DNA from: Paramixta manurensis | Lineage (GTDB): Bacteria > Pseudomonadota > Gammaproteobacteria > Enterobacterales > Enterobacteriaceae | Assembly (NCBI RefSeq): GCF_013285385.1 | Contig: NZ_CP054212.1 | Coordinates: 620,001-684,000, forward strand | Direction of reading: 5' to 3' | Length of the DNA: 64,000 bases | Shown: piece by piece, positions 18,613 through 26,891 of the stretch | Layout: each line of letters starts with the position of its first letter | Numbering within the stretch: position 1 is the stretch's first letter | Notes under the pieces: generated by a model | Told to the model about the DNA's origin: nothing | The model's database searches: none | The model's input: the letters and a program-made list of their open reading frames with translations, nothing else | Position numbers and translations under genes: made by a program

Positions 18613-19623
18613 ATGAGTACTAAACGCGTGTTGTTATCAGATGTAGCCAAGCTGGCCGGGCTGTCGAAAGCCACGGTCTCACGCTATATGAATCACAGCA
18701 TCGTGCTGCCGCAGGAAACCATCGAACGCATTGAAGCGGCAATTCGCCAACTGGATTATCGCGGTAACAGCCTGGCGCGCCGCCTGAGCAAAGGGGACAG
18801 CGAAACCCTGGGGTTAGTGCTGCCGGATATCACCAACCCGTTCTTTGCCGAACTGGCCGATGCCGCGGAAGAAGCCGCCTCCGCCCGTGGTTACAGCCTG
18901 GTGCTGTGTATCACCCGTAACAATCCGGATAAGGAGTGCCAGTTTATTCGCTGGCTGGATACCTGTCAGGTAGATGGCCTGCTGTTTACCACTAACCGCC
19001 CGGATAACGGCTTGTTGCGTAAAGAGATTCAGCGTCATCAACGTATTGTGCTGCTCGATGAAGATATTCCCGGTAGCCGCGTGCCGAAAGTGTTTGCCGA
19101 TAACGTGCAGGGCGGGCGCATCGCCACTGAAAAGTTGATCGCCGCTGGTCATCGCCACATCGCTTTTATCGGCGGGCCGGATGAACTGATGAGCGTGCGC
19201 GAACGTTATCAGGGTTTCTGCACCGCGATGAAGCAAGCCGGGTTAAGTTGGCCGCCGGAGTGGGTGATGTTTGGCGATTATCAGCGTGAATTCGGTCAGC
19301 AGGCGCTGCGGCGGCTGTTCAGCGGCGCACGCCGTCCAACGGCGGTGTTTGCCGCCAGCGATTATCTGGTGCTCGGCTTGTTGGATGGCCTACGCGCTTG
19401 TGGATTGCAGGCGCCGGAGGCGCTATCCCTGGTTGGCTTCGACGATGCTAACTATGCCGATTTCACTCAGCCGCGCATTTCTACCATCCGCCAACCGGCA
19501 CGCGAACTGGGCCGCACGGCGGTGGACATCATGCTGCGCCTGCTTAACGGCGAAGCAAATATCCCGCAGGAAACCCGTTTACCGGTCGAGTGGATTAGCC
19601 GCGATTCTATTCGGGTTTGTTAA
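18613..19623 (+). CDS. LacI/GalR-family transcriptional regulator of the cluster
   Basis: This regulator of about 336 aa has the LacI HTH at its start (VLLSDVAKLAGLSKATVSRYMN), a hinge helix region SLARRLSKG, and an RbsB-like effector domain with LGLVLPDITNPFFAEL and VGFDDANYADFTQPRISTI. ATG 18613 fits the family start (MSTKRVLLSDV); an ATG at 18601 lies only 2 nt from AGGAG. The HTH includes the residues that favour GTAAAC-type half-sites in this family. Two perfect GTAAACCGGTTTAC palindromes lie just downstream, before the ABC operon, and are its likely operators. It probably represses until a sugar or sugar phosphate binds. Confidence 0.93.
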   Translation: MSTKRVLLSDVAKLAGLSKATVSRYMNHSIVLPQETIERIEAAIRQLDYRGNSLARRLSKGDSETLGLVLPDITNPFFAELADAAEEAASARGYSLVLCITRNNPDKECQFIRWLDTCQVDGLLFTTNRPDNGLLRKEIQRHQRIVLLDEDIPGSRVPKVFADNVQGGRIATEKLIAAGHRHIAFIGGPDELMSVRERYQGFCTAMKQAGLSWPPEWVMFGDYQREFGQQALRRLFSGARRPTAVFAASDYLVLGLLDGLRACGLQAPEALSLVGFDDANYADFTQPRISTIRQPARELGRTAVDIMLRLLNGEANIPQETRLPVEWISRDSIRVC

Positions 19624-19692
19624 CTGTGTCCCAAAATGGCGCAAAAGTGCACATTTATGGAGCAAAAAACAAACAATTCTCTAACGTTTAGT

Positions 19693-19714
19693 TATAATCA
19701 GTAAACCGGTTTAC
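19693..19714 (+). promoter_or_regulatory. -10 box with LacI-type operator O1
   Basis: A perfect 14-bp palindrome GTAAACCGGTTTAC (19701-19714) directly follows a consensus TATAAT (19693-19698), so a bound LacI-type repressor would cover the start site. The -35 is weak (AT-rich). The same palindrome recurs 173 bp downstream. Confidence 0.7.
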
Positions 19715-19873
19715 TAACGGGTTGCATTTAAAAACGTTAAATTACAGTGAGTTAAATCGGTAGTGCGCAGGCGGTTTTGCGTCCTGGCACGGATGCTGCA
19801 ATGTTTTACCTGGCGAAAAAATATCATTTGTCGCGTAGGGTCTGGTTGCAACAGCAATACTTCTGACTGGCAG

Positions 19874-19887
19874 GTAAACCGGTTTAC
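19874..19887 (+). promoter_or_regulatory. LacI-type operator O2
   Basis: This is a second perfect GTAAACCGGTTTAC palindrome, identical to the one at 19701-19714 and centred 173 bp from it. A further half-site GTAAACC follows at 19894-19900. The pair in the leader of the ABC operon would suit repression by DNA looping. Confidence 0.7.
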
Positions 19888-19966
19888 AAGGCTGTAAACC
19901 GTGCCGGATGGCGGTGTTGCCGCAATCAGACCCACGTTCCCCTGCGATAGCAATGGGAGTTATCAG

Positions 19967-20749
19967 ATGCAGCAGCCACAAACTGCCCCGGCGCGGGTAG
20001 AGATGATTAACATTACCAAGACCTACGGGTCGATACGTTCGCTGCGCGGCGTCAATTTGCAACTGGCGCCGGGCGAAGTGTTGGGTTTGGTTGGCGATAA
20101 CGGCGCCGGAAAATCCACGCTGACTAAAGTGTTGTCCGGCGCGGTGGTGCCAACCAGCGGCACCATTCGTATTGATGGCGAACAGCAGCATTTTACCAAC
20201 CCGGCGGATTCGCGCCGTTGCCATATCGAAATGGTGTATCAGGATTTATCGCTGTGCGACACGGTGGATGTAGCCGGTAATTTATTTATGGGCCGTGAAC
20301 CGATGAAGTCGATGCTCGGCGTTCCGTTTCTTGATCAAGCCAAAATGCATGCCGATGCGCGTGAGATGCTGAAAGGACTGGGGATTTCGATTCCCGACAC
20401 GCGGTTATTAGTCCGTAATCTTTCGGGCGGTCAGCGCCAGGCCATTGCCATTGCCCGCGCCGCCGCGTTCGATCCGAAAGTGCTGATTATGGATGAGCCC
20501 ACCGCCGCGTTAGCGGTCGCGGAGGTTGAGGCGGTGCTGGAGTTAATTCGCCGCGTCTCGGCGCGCGGCGTCAGCGTAATTTTGATTACCCACCGGCTAC
20601 AGGACCTGTTTCTGGTGTGCGACCGAATTATGGTGATGTACGAAGGCACCAATGTGGCTGATCGGCGGGTCGCCGATACCAGTCTGGGCGATATTGTTAA
20701 CCTGATTGTCGGCGAGAAGTTTACCGCCCACTCTGCGGCGACACACTGA
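19967..20749 (+). CDS. Sugar ABC importer ATP-binding protein (single domain)
   Basis: This 260-aa ATPase subunit has Walker A GDNGAGKST, Q-loop VYQDLSLCD, signature LSGGQRQ, Walker B VLIMDEPT and switch His in LITHR. ATG 19967 with GGGAGT upstream starts the homology; a longer frame from 19901 runs through operator DNA. Most RbsA-type importers use a tandem ATPase of about 500 aa, while this one is a single domain like FrcA. In the Walker B neighbourhood MDEPTAALAVAEVEAV matches the sugar-importer class. It is followed 9 bp later by the permease gene. It powers the importer fed by the binding protein at 17205-18155. Confidence 0.92.
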   Translation: MQQPQTAPARVEMINITKTYGSIRSLRGVNLQLAPGEVLGLVGDNGAGKSTLTKVLSGAVVPTSGTIRIDGEQQHFTNPADSRRCHIEMVYQDLSLCDTVDVAGNLFMGREPMKSMLGVPFLDQAKMHADAREMLKGLGISIPDTRLLVRNLSGGQRQAIAIARAAAFDPKVLIMDEPTAALAVAEVEAVLELIRRVSARGVSVILITHRLQDLFLVCDRIMVMYEGTNVADRRVADTSLGDIVNLIVGEKFTAHSAATH

Positions 20750-20758
20750 GGTAACAGG

Positions 20759-21769
20759 ATGAGTATCATGAACTTAAGCGGCTCTCGCATGATCCGGCAT
20801 TCGCTGCCGCGCCGTCTGCTACATAGCCATTCAGGCGTGATCAGCATCGCGCTGTTTTTTGTCTTCTGCTGCGTCGTGTTCTCGCTGATCACCAGTAATT
20901 TTCTTAGCGGCACTAACTGGCTGAATATTATTCGCCAGAGCGCGCCGTTACTGATTGTCGCTACCGCGATGACGCTGGTGATCACCACTGGCGGGATCGA
21001 TCTGTCGGTTGGTTCCACGCTGGCGCTGGTTGGCGCGCTCTCCGCCTTTGCCCTGAATAACTGGGGGCTGCCGTGGCCGGTAGTCCTGCTTGGCGGCCTG
21101 GTGCTTGGCGGCGTGGTAGGCGCGATTAACGGCTTTTTTATCGCTTATGAAGGGATCCCGGCGTTTATTGTCACCCTCGCGACCCTGGCAGTAGTTCGTG
21201 GCGTGGCGTTGTTGATCACCCAGGGGTATTCCATTCCAATCCCGGCCGACAGTCTGTTTACCTTTATGGGCCGCGCCTGGGTGTTGGGAATGCCGATGCC
21301 GGCGCTGATCGCCATTTTGGTGCTAATTGCCGGACATATCGTATTGAATCATATGCGCTTTGGTCGCTATGTCACCGCCATCGGCGCCAATGCCGAAGGC
21401 GCACGCCGCAGCGGAATTAATACCAAAGCGGTGACCATGAAGGTGTACATCATTAGCGGCATGGCCGCCGCGCTGGCCGGTATGATTATTACCGCGCGGC
21501 TGGGTAGCGGCTCCTCCAACCAGGGTGAAGGCTTTGAGTTGCAAGTGATCGCCGCCGTAGTGCTCGGCAGTACCAGCCTGTTCGGCGGTTTCGGCACCAT
21601 TATCGGTACGCTGCTTGGCGCGCTGTCGATTGCGATTATCCAAAACGGGTTGATCCTGTCGCATATCTCGCCGTTCTATACCCAGATCGCCACCGGCACC
21701 ATTATCTTGCTGGCTATCTGGCTAAATACCCGCATTCTCAACCCCACCCGCGCCGCCGCGAAAGGATAG
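20759..21769 (+). CDS. Sugar ABC importer permease (RbsC-like)
   Basis: This 336-aa inner-membrane permease of the BPD_transp_2 (RbsC/XylH) family has 8-10 TM segments. Family landmarks are ITTGGIDLSVGST near 77-89, GFFIAYEGIPAFIVTLATL, AIGANAEGARRSGI (coupling loop) and GSTSLFGGFGTIIGTLLGA near the end. It forms the membrane channel of the importer, presumably as a homodimer. It is co-transcribed with the ATPase and, 3 bp downstream, the phosphotriesterase-family gene. Confidence 0.92.
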   Translation: MSIMNLSGSRMIRHSLPRRLLHSHSGVISIALFFVFCCVVFSLITSNFLSGTNWLNIIRQSAPLLIVATAMTLVITTGGIDLSVGSTLALVGALSAFALNNWGLPWPVVLLGGLVLGGVVGAINGFFIAYEGIPAFIVTLATLAVVRGVALLITQGYSIPIPADSLFTFMGRAWVLGMPMPALIAILVLIAGHIVLNHMRFGRYVTAIGANAEGARRSGINTKAVTMKVYIISGMAAALAGMIITARLGSGSSNQGEGFELQVIAAVVLGSTSLFGGFGTIIGTLLGALSIAIIQNGLILSHISPFYTQIATGTIILLAIWLNTRILNPTRAAAKG

Positions 21770-21772
21770 CCG

Positions 21773-22852
21773 ATGAACGGATCGATTTTTCGTCATCCGC
21801 AGCCGTTGCCGGTCGGCGTTGGCAGTGGATATGTGATGACCGTGCTCGGCCCGCTGCCGCTCGGCGAGATGGGCGTAACGCTGATGCACGAGCATATTTT
21901 GCTGGATGCCTCCGGTAAATGGGTACCGCCCTGTTGCTGTAGCGATCGCCATGTCGCTGAAATGCCGGTGAAAATAGAAAACCTCGGCGAGCTGGCGCTT
22001 AATCCGCTGATGAGCCGCGATAACTGCCAACTGTTTGATGTCGATGTCGCGATAGAGGAGCTGATGAAGTATCGCGCGCTCGGCGGCGAAACGGTGGTTG
22101 ATCCCACCAACATTGGCATTGGTCGCGATCCAAAAGCGCTGCAACGCATCGCCCGGCTGACCGGGTTGAATATCGTGATGGGAACCGGCTTATATCTGGA
22201 GCCATCGCACCCCGAATGGGTAAGAGCCATCAGCGTCGAGCAGTTGACCGATAAGCTGATTTACGATGTTGGCGGGGCGGAAGAGAAACCGGAAGTGATT
22301 GCCGGGCTGATTGGCGAAATCGGCGTTTCCAGCCGGTTCACCGCCGATGAGGAAAAATCGCTGCGTGCGGCGGGGCGAGCCAATGCCGCCACCGGCGTGC
22401 CGATTGAGGTGCATCTACCAGGTTGGGAACGGCTAGGCCACAAGGTGCTGGATATTCTCGAACAAGAGGGCGCCAATCTGCGCCATACCGTGCTGTGCCA
22501 TATGAATCCCAGTTTCGCCGATAAGCGTTATCAGCGCGAACTGGCGCAGCGTGGCGCTTTCCTTGAATACGACATGATCGGCATGAGCTATTACTACGCC
22601 GATGAGTCGGCGCAATCGCCTTCCGATGAGGAGAATGCGCGGGCGATTTGTGAGCTGATCGAGGATGGCTTCATTGAGCAAATTTTGTTGTCGCAAGATG
22701 TGTTCCTCAAAACCATGCTGACCCGTTACGGCGGGCACGGTTATGGCTACATCCTCAAACACTTTGTTCCGCGCCTGAAACGCCACGGCGTCAGCGGCGA
22801 ACAGCTTGAAACACTAATGATGGCCAATCCGCAGCGTGTATTTGGCGGATAA
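21773..22852 (+). CDS. Phosphotriesterase-family metal-dependent hydrolase
   Basis: This 359-aa protein has a PTE/PHP amidohydrolase-type TIM barrel. The metal ligands are readable: HEH near 36-38 (LMHEHILLD), bridging Glu in GLIGEIGVS, His in IEVHLPG, His in VLCHMNP and Asp in LLSQDVF. A Glu in place of the carboxylated Lys is typical of the PHP branch. Known relatives hydrolyse lactones or sugar-lactone phosphates; no phosphotriesterase activity should be assumed. It lies in the ABC operon and overlaps the upstream part of the next reading frame. A lactonase step in the local sugar pathway is a reasonable guess. Confidence 0.88.
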   Translation: MNGSIFRHPQPLPVGVGSGYVMTVLGPLPLGEMGVTLMHEHILLDASGKWVPPCCCSDRHVAEMPVKIENLGELALNPLMSRDNCQLFDVDVAIEELMKYRALGGETVVDPTNIGIGRDPKALQRIARLTGLNIVMGTGLYLEPSHPEWVRAISVEQLTDKLIYDVGGAEEKPEVIAGLIGEIGVSSRFTADEEKSLRAAGRANAATGVPIEVHLPGWERLGHKVLDILEQEGANLRHTVLCHMNPSFADKRYQRELAQRGAFLEYDMIGMSYYYADESAQSPSDEENARAICELIEDGFIEQILLSQDVFLKTMLTRYGGHGYGYILKHFVPRLKRHGVSGEQLETLMMANPQRVFGG

Positions 22853-22865
22853 CGGGAGAAGAATA

Positions 22866-23621
22866 ATGCAAAAAAATATCTTACTGGTTGGCGAGTCCTG
22901 GACCAGTACCTCAACACATATTAAAGGCTTCGATCAATTCGCGACCGCGACCTGGCACAGCGGAGCGACAGATTTTCTCGCCGCGCTGGCGGATAGCCAG
23001 TATGCCGTGACCCATATGCCTGCGCACGCGGCGGCGGCGGAATTTCCAACCACCCTGCAGGCATTGCAGCAGTGGGACGCGATTATTCTGTCGGATGTCG
23101 GTGCGAATACCTTGTTGCTGCACCCGGATACCTGGCTGAAAAGCCGCCGTACCGCTAATCGCCTAACGTTGATTCACGATTATGTCGCGGCGGGCGGTGG
23201 GTTAATGATGGTTGGCGGCTACTACAGTTTTCAGGGCATCAACGGCGGCGCGCGTTACCGTAACACCGCAGTGGAAAAGGTGCTGCCGGTACGCTGCCTG
23301 GCTTGGGATGATCGCATTGAAACGCCCGAAGGGTGTTATGCCGAAGTGCAGGAAGCGCATGCGGTGTTGAATGATTTGCCCGGCGAGTGGCCGTGGCTGC
23401 TGGGGTATAACGAAGTTGAAATGCAGCCGCAGGGGAAACTGTTAGCCACCGTGGCGGGTAGCGGGCATCCGCTACTGGCGGTGCGTGACTATCAGCAGGG
23501 GCGCTCGCTGGTATGGACCAGCGATATGTCCGCCCATTGGCTACCCGAGGAGTTTGCCCAATGGCCGGGTTATCGCCAACTGTGGATCAACTGTCTTGAC
23601 TGGCTAACGGAACGTGCCTGA
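22866..23621 (+). CDS. GATase1-like (DUF1355-type) protein
   Basis: This protein of about 251 aa is of the class I glutamine-amidotransferase-like 'putative glutamine amidotransferase' family (PF07090-type). It shows ILLVGESWTSTSTHIKGFDQF at the start, WDAIILSDVGANTLLLHP, IHDYVAAGGGLMMVGGYYSFQGINGGARY (elbow region) and a C-terminal LVWTSDMSAHWLP. The family often sits in sugar or sugar-acid catabolic operons; its reaction is not established. ATG 22866 follows GGGAGAAG at a good distance. It shares its last base with the next gene's ATG. Confidence 0.75.
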   Translation: MQKNILLVGESWTSTSTHIKGFDQFATATWHSGATDFLAALADSQYAVTHMPAHAAAAEFPTTLQALQQWDAIILSDVGANTLLLHPDTWLKSRRTANRLTLIHDYVAAGGGLMMVGGYYSFQGINGGARYRNTAVEKVLPVRCLAWDDRIETPEGCYAEVQEAHAVLNDLPGEWPWLLGYNEVEMQPQGKLLATVAGSGHPLLAVRDYQQGRSLVWTSDMSAHWLPEEFAQWPGYRQLWINCLDWLTERA

Positions 23622-24745
23622 TGGCAGACACCGAGACTCTGGCACTGACGCAGCGGTTACTGAGTTTTAATACGGTTAATCCGCCCGGTGATGAAGCGGA
23701 TTGTATGCGGTTTTTAGCCGGATGGCTGAGTGAGCGCGGGTTTGACGTTACGCTCACTTCCTTTGGCACGCAGCGTTACAACCTGATCGCTCGTTTGCCG
23801 GGGCAGGCGTCGGGTAAGCCGTTGGCGTTTACCGGCCATCTGGACACGGTGCCGCTGGGCAACGCCGCATGGCAATACGATCCTTTTGGCAGTCAGATCG
23901 ATGGCGATCGTTTGTATGGACGCGGGGCGAGCGATATGAAAGCGGCGGTGGCCGCTTTTGCCGTGGCCTGTGTACAGAACCAGGCGGCGATCCGCGCCGG
24001 GCAAGGCGTGGTTTTATTACTTACCGGCGGGGAAGAAACCGGCTGCGACGGGGCGCGTGCGTTGATCGATTCCGGCGGGCTGCCGGCGGTCGGCGCGTTA
24101 ATTGTCGGCGAACCCACCGCCAACTATCCGGTCATCGGCCATAAAGGGGCGTTATGGTTGCGTTGTGAAACGCGCGGCAAAACCGCGCACGGGGCGATGC
24201 CGGAACTGGGTATTAATGCGATTTATCTGGCGGCGGATGCGCTAAATAAACTGCGCGACTTTTCGCCGGGCGCGGCGCATCCACTGATGAAACATCCCAC
24301 CCTGAACGTTGGGCGTATTGAAGGCGGGTTAAATATTAATTCCGTGCCGGACCGCACGCGCTTTGAGGTCGATATTCGTACCGCGCCAAATTTGCAGCAC
24401 GCCATGATTCGCCGCCGATTGACTGACATGTTAGGAGTGGGAGTCAGCGTGGAAACATTGGTTGATCTACCGGCGGTGCTGAGCGCCAGCGAGGATGGGT
24501 GGATTGACGCGGTTTATCGCTGTTGCCAGCCGTTACATGCGGCCCCGCTGGAACCGCGCATCGTGCCCTATTTTACCGACGCTTCACTGTTGTTACCGGC
24601 ACTGGGTAACCCGCCTTGTATCATTCTTGGCCCCGGTGAACCGGCAATGGCGCACCAAACCGATGAATACTGTTTACTGAGCCGCCTGGCGGAGGCGGAA
24701 TGGCTTTACGGCAGGTTAATTATTGAGCACGGCGGCGTGGCGTGA
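23621..24745 (+). CDS. M20 family metallohydrolase (ArgE/DapE-like)
   Basis: This 374-aa zinc-dependent deacylase or carboxypeptidase has all M20 landmarks: FTGHLDTVPLG near 67-77 (metal His and Asp), GRGASDMKAA near 98-107 (bridging Asp), LTGGEETG near 131-138 (catalytic and metal Glu), GEPT, a dimerisation domain with GKTAHGAMPELGINAIY, and the C-terminal metal His in MAHQTDEYC. It overlaps the preceding stop (TGATG). Its presence implies an N-acyl or amide bond in the pathway's substrate, for example an N-acylated amino sugar or amino-acid conjugate; that is inference. Confidence 0.88.
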   Translation: MADTETLALTQRLLSFNTVNPPGDEADCMRFLAGWLSERGFDVTLTSFGTQRYNLIARLPGQASGKPLAFTGHLDTVPLGNAAWQYDPFGSQIDGDRLYGRGASDMKAAVAAFAVACVQNQAAIRAGQGVVLLLTGGEETGCDGARALIDSGGLPAVGALIVGEPTANYPVIGHKGALWLRCETRGKTAHGAMPELGINAIYLAADALNKLRDFSPGAAHPLMKHPTLNVGRIEGGLNINSVPDRTRFEVDIRTAPNLQHAMIRRRLTDMLGVGVSVETLVDLPAVLSASEDGWIDAVYRCCQPLHAAPLEPRIVPYFTDASLLLPALGNPPCIILGPGEPAMAHQTDEYCLLSRLAEAEWLYGRLIIEHGGVA

Positions 24746-24819
24746 CAATAATTTGTTAATTGTATGTTTTGTGATTGTTATTGCAGTACGACGATATTTA
24801 ATTGTACTACAATTTTTTC

Positions 24820-24848
24820 GCCGGTAGCCGCGCGGATACCGGCTTTTT
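24820..24848 (+). terminator. Rho-independent terminator after the ABC/hydrolase operon
   Basis: A perfect 7-bp stem GCCGGTA/TACCGGC (24820-24826, 24837-24843) with a 10-nt loop is followed by TTTTT. It lies 75 bp past the M20 stop codon and before the MFS pair. Confidence 0.8.
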
Positions 24849-24931
24849 GCTGAGGTTATATCGGGCGTCGCATCAACACAGTGCCTACCAAGGTGATGCG
24901 GCGATAAAAAAGATAATCACCAGGTCCTGCC

Positions 24932-25180
24932 ATGAAAAAACACGCCATCTTTACCACATCGCCCGGAGCGGTTACGCCCTCTGCGCGTCACGAACTGTAC
25001 CTTATATTATTGTGCGGATTAGCGCTCTGTGTTCCCATCGCCTGGGCCAGTCATGGCGTCATCGCCTTACCGTTTGCCGGGCGTCTGTTGGGCGCCGCTG
25101 CCTGCGTATTAGCGCTGAACCTGGTCGCGTACGGGGTCAAAACTGCTCGTCTTCGTCGGGTTAAGCGAGGGGGCGTATGA
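24932..25180 (+). CDS. Two-TM small membrane protein coupled to MFS transporter
   Basis: This 82-aa protein has two hydrophobic segments (about 22-43 and 46-67) and a basic C-terminus ending in RLRRVKRGG. I do not recognise a family. It overlaps the start of the MFS gene as ATGA, so the pair is translationally coupled. That arrangement recalls small subunits or assembly partners seen beside some secondary transporters. It lies just after the operon terminator, so the pair forms its own unit. Confidence 0.65.
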   Translation: MKKHAIFTTSPGAVTPSARHELYLILLCGLALCVPIAWASHGVIALPFAGRLLGAAACVLALNLVAYGVKTARLRRVKRGGV

Positions 25181-26484
25181 GTGGCTTCCGGTTACCCAAA
25201 GGCGCGCGCGCCAGTTGGATCATGTTATTTCTGACCTGGTTACTGTGGTTAATGAACGCCAATGACCGTGAAATCATGTTCCGCGTGCAACCAGCGATTA
25301 TTAGCGAGTTTCATTTATCCGGTGTGCAGTGGGGCTATCTGGTCAGCGCTTTTTTCCTCGCTTACGCGTTGGTTGCGCTCCCGGCGGGCATCCTTGCCGA
25401 TAAGTTGGGGCGCGGTTGGAAGCGTAAACGCAGCCAGTGCTGGTATATGGTAATTTTTACTACCCTCTCTATTTTGGTCGGGATTAAAGCGACCTGCCTG
25501 CATCTGTGGCAGTTTGTTTTGTGGCGCGTGCTGGGCATGGGCGCGGCTGGCGGGGCGGAAGTCACCAATGTGGCGCAGTGTTCAGAATACTGGCCGCGTG
25601 AGCATCGCGGGTTTGCTTTGGGCCTTCACCATACTGGCTATCCGGTTGGCGCGTTGCTGGGCGGCCTGGCCGCGAGCTGGATCTTAACGGCGTTTGGGAG
25701 TGAGAGCTGGCGGCTGGTGTTTTTATTGACGCCGATTATCGGCTATTTGCTGGCGTTAGCGCTGTGGATGTACGCCACGCCGGTCACCTGGCAGCAGGTT
25801 AATGATTATGCGCGCCAGCAGGGGATGACGCCGCCGGATGCGGAGCAGAGCGAATCGCAAACCTTACGCCAGCAACTGACCGAAACACGTCAGGTGTTGG
25901 GAAACCGCCACGTGTTATTGACGGTGATCGGTTCGGGATTAATTACCTTTTCGCAAACGCTTGGGCTGTGGTTTCTGGCGCCTTACGTGGTGTTTACCAT
26001 GCATCAGCACGATACGTTTGGCGCGATTATTGGCGTGGTGCCCTATATTACCGGCTGGTTTGGTCAACTGCTGTTTGGCTACATCTCCGATTATATTGGC
26101 CGTCGCAAAACGCTGATATTTCTCTCGCTGTGGTATGCCATCTGCGTGTTTGCGCTGATCTTCATTTCCGGCGTCAGTATGCTGTGGGTCATTTTGCTGC
26201 TGTGGGGGCTGGGTCTTAACGCCGTGTTCCCGGTGTATTACGCCATGATGGCCGATCATGCGCCAAAAGCCTCCGGCTCAGCGATGGGGCTGCTGTTGAT
26301 GTTGACGTTTCTCGGCACGCTACCTGCCTCGCCGCTGGCCGGTTGGCTGATTGACCATTTTGGCGGCTGGAACCACGCTGGCGGTTATTTGGCCGGTTTT
26401 GCGGTTGGCTCTGCTGCCGCGCTACTCGCCGCGATTCTGCAATTTTTTACCCGTGATAAAGCGCCTGAGCGTGCGGCGGGTTAA
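25177..26484 (+). CDS. MFS transporter, 12 TM
   Basis: This 435-aa major facilitator has twelve predicted TM segments, the DK.GR motif ADKLGRGW between TM2 and TM3, GGAEVTN in TM4, and DYIGRRKT in the equivalent loop of the second half. NANDREIMFRVQPAI in TM1 places it near the organic-anion/sugar-acid symporters (ACS-like). It lies with a porin and an ABC importer cluster, so it could bring in a second form of the substrate or export a product. It is coupled to the upstream two-TM protein by a 4-nt overlap. Confidence 0.88.
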   Translation: MSGFRLPKGARASWIMLFLTWLLWLMNANDREIMFRVQPAIISEFHLSGVQWGYLVSAFFLAYALVALPAGILADKLGRGWKRKRSQCWYMVIFTTLSILVGIKATCLHLWQFVLWRVLGMGAAGGAEVTNVAQCSEYWPREHRGFALGLHHTGYPVGALLGGLAASWILTAFGSESWRLVFLLTPIIGYLLALALWMYATPVTWQQVNDYARQQGMTPPDAEQSESQTLRQQLTETRQVLGNRHVLLTVIGSGLITFSQTLGLWFLAPYVVFTMHQHDTFGAIIGVVPYITGWFGQLLFGYISDYIGRRKTLIFLSLWYAICVFALIFISGVSMLWVILLLWGLGLNAVFPVYYAMMADHAPKASGSAMGLLLMLTFLGTLPASPLAGWLIDHFGGWNHAGGYLAGFAVGSAAALLAAILQFFTRDKAPERAAG

Positions 26485-26891
26485 ACGCCGCCTCTGCCAC
26501 GGTTACCTCCCTTCAGCGGCAGATAATGTCGCGTTCGCTGCGCGGGGCGAGCTGAGCCTCACCCCGCCTTACCCTGAAAAAGCTTAGACAATGGTGCGAT
26601 TTTTTAGCTTAATTTGTTATTAAGTATTTCTAATAAAGATACCGCTTGTAATCAGTTTGCCTAATGTTTGAACATTTTGACGCTTGTTTATACGCTTTTT
26701 CTTGTCTTGTTTCTTTATGTTACATTTGGTTTCTTTTATGTATAAATATTGCACGTTGAACTTTATTTATTTTCTATAACCATAACTTTTTTTTACTTTG
26801 CCCTCTTTCTCTCCTGTGTTAAATATTCCTGCGTGGCGCAAGGCCATTGCAAACGCAATAACAAATATAAGATTTGGAGACAGGGTAATTC
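26485..26891. promoter_or_regulatory. Gap before the porin gene; dyad and AT-rich leader
   Basis: The left end has a GC-rich dyad (GCGGGG 26542-26547, CCCCGC 26562-26567) without a clear T run. From 26590 on the DNA is very AT-rich, with GTTACATTTGG (about 26720) resembling OmpR-box elements of ompF/ompC promoters and TGTATAAAT (about 26740) resembling an extended -10. The porin RBS region is near 26875-26885. I see no gene. Confidence 0.35.
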
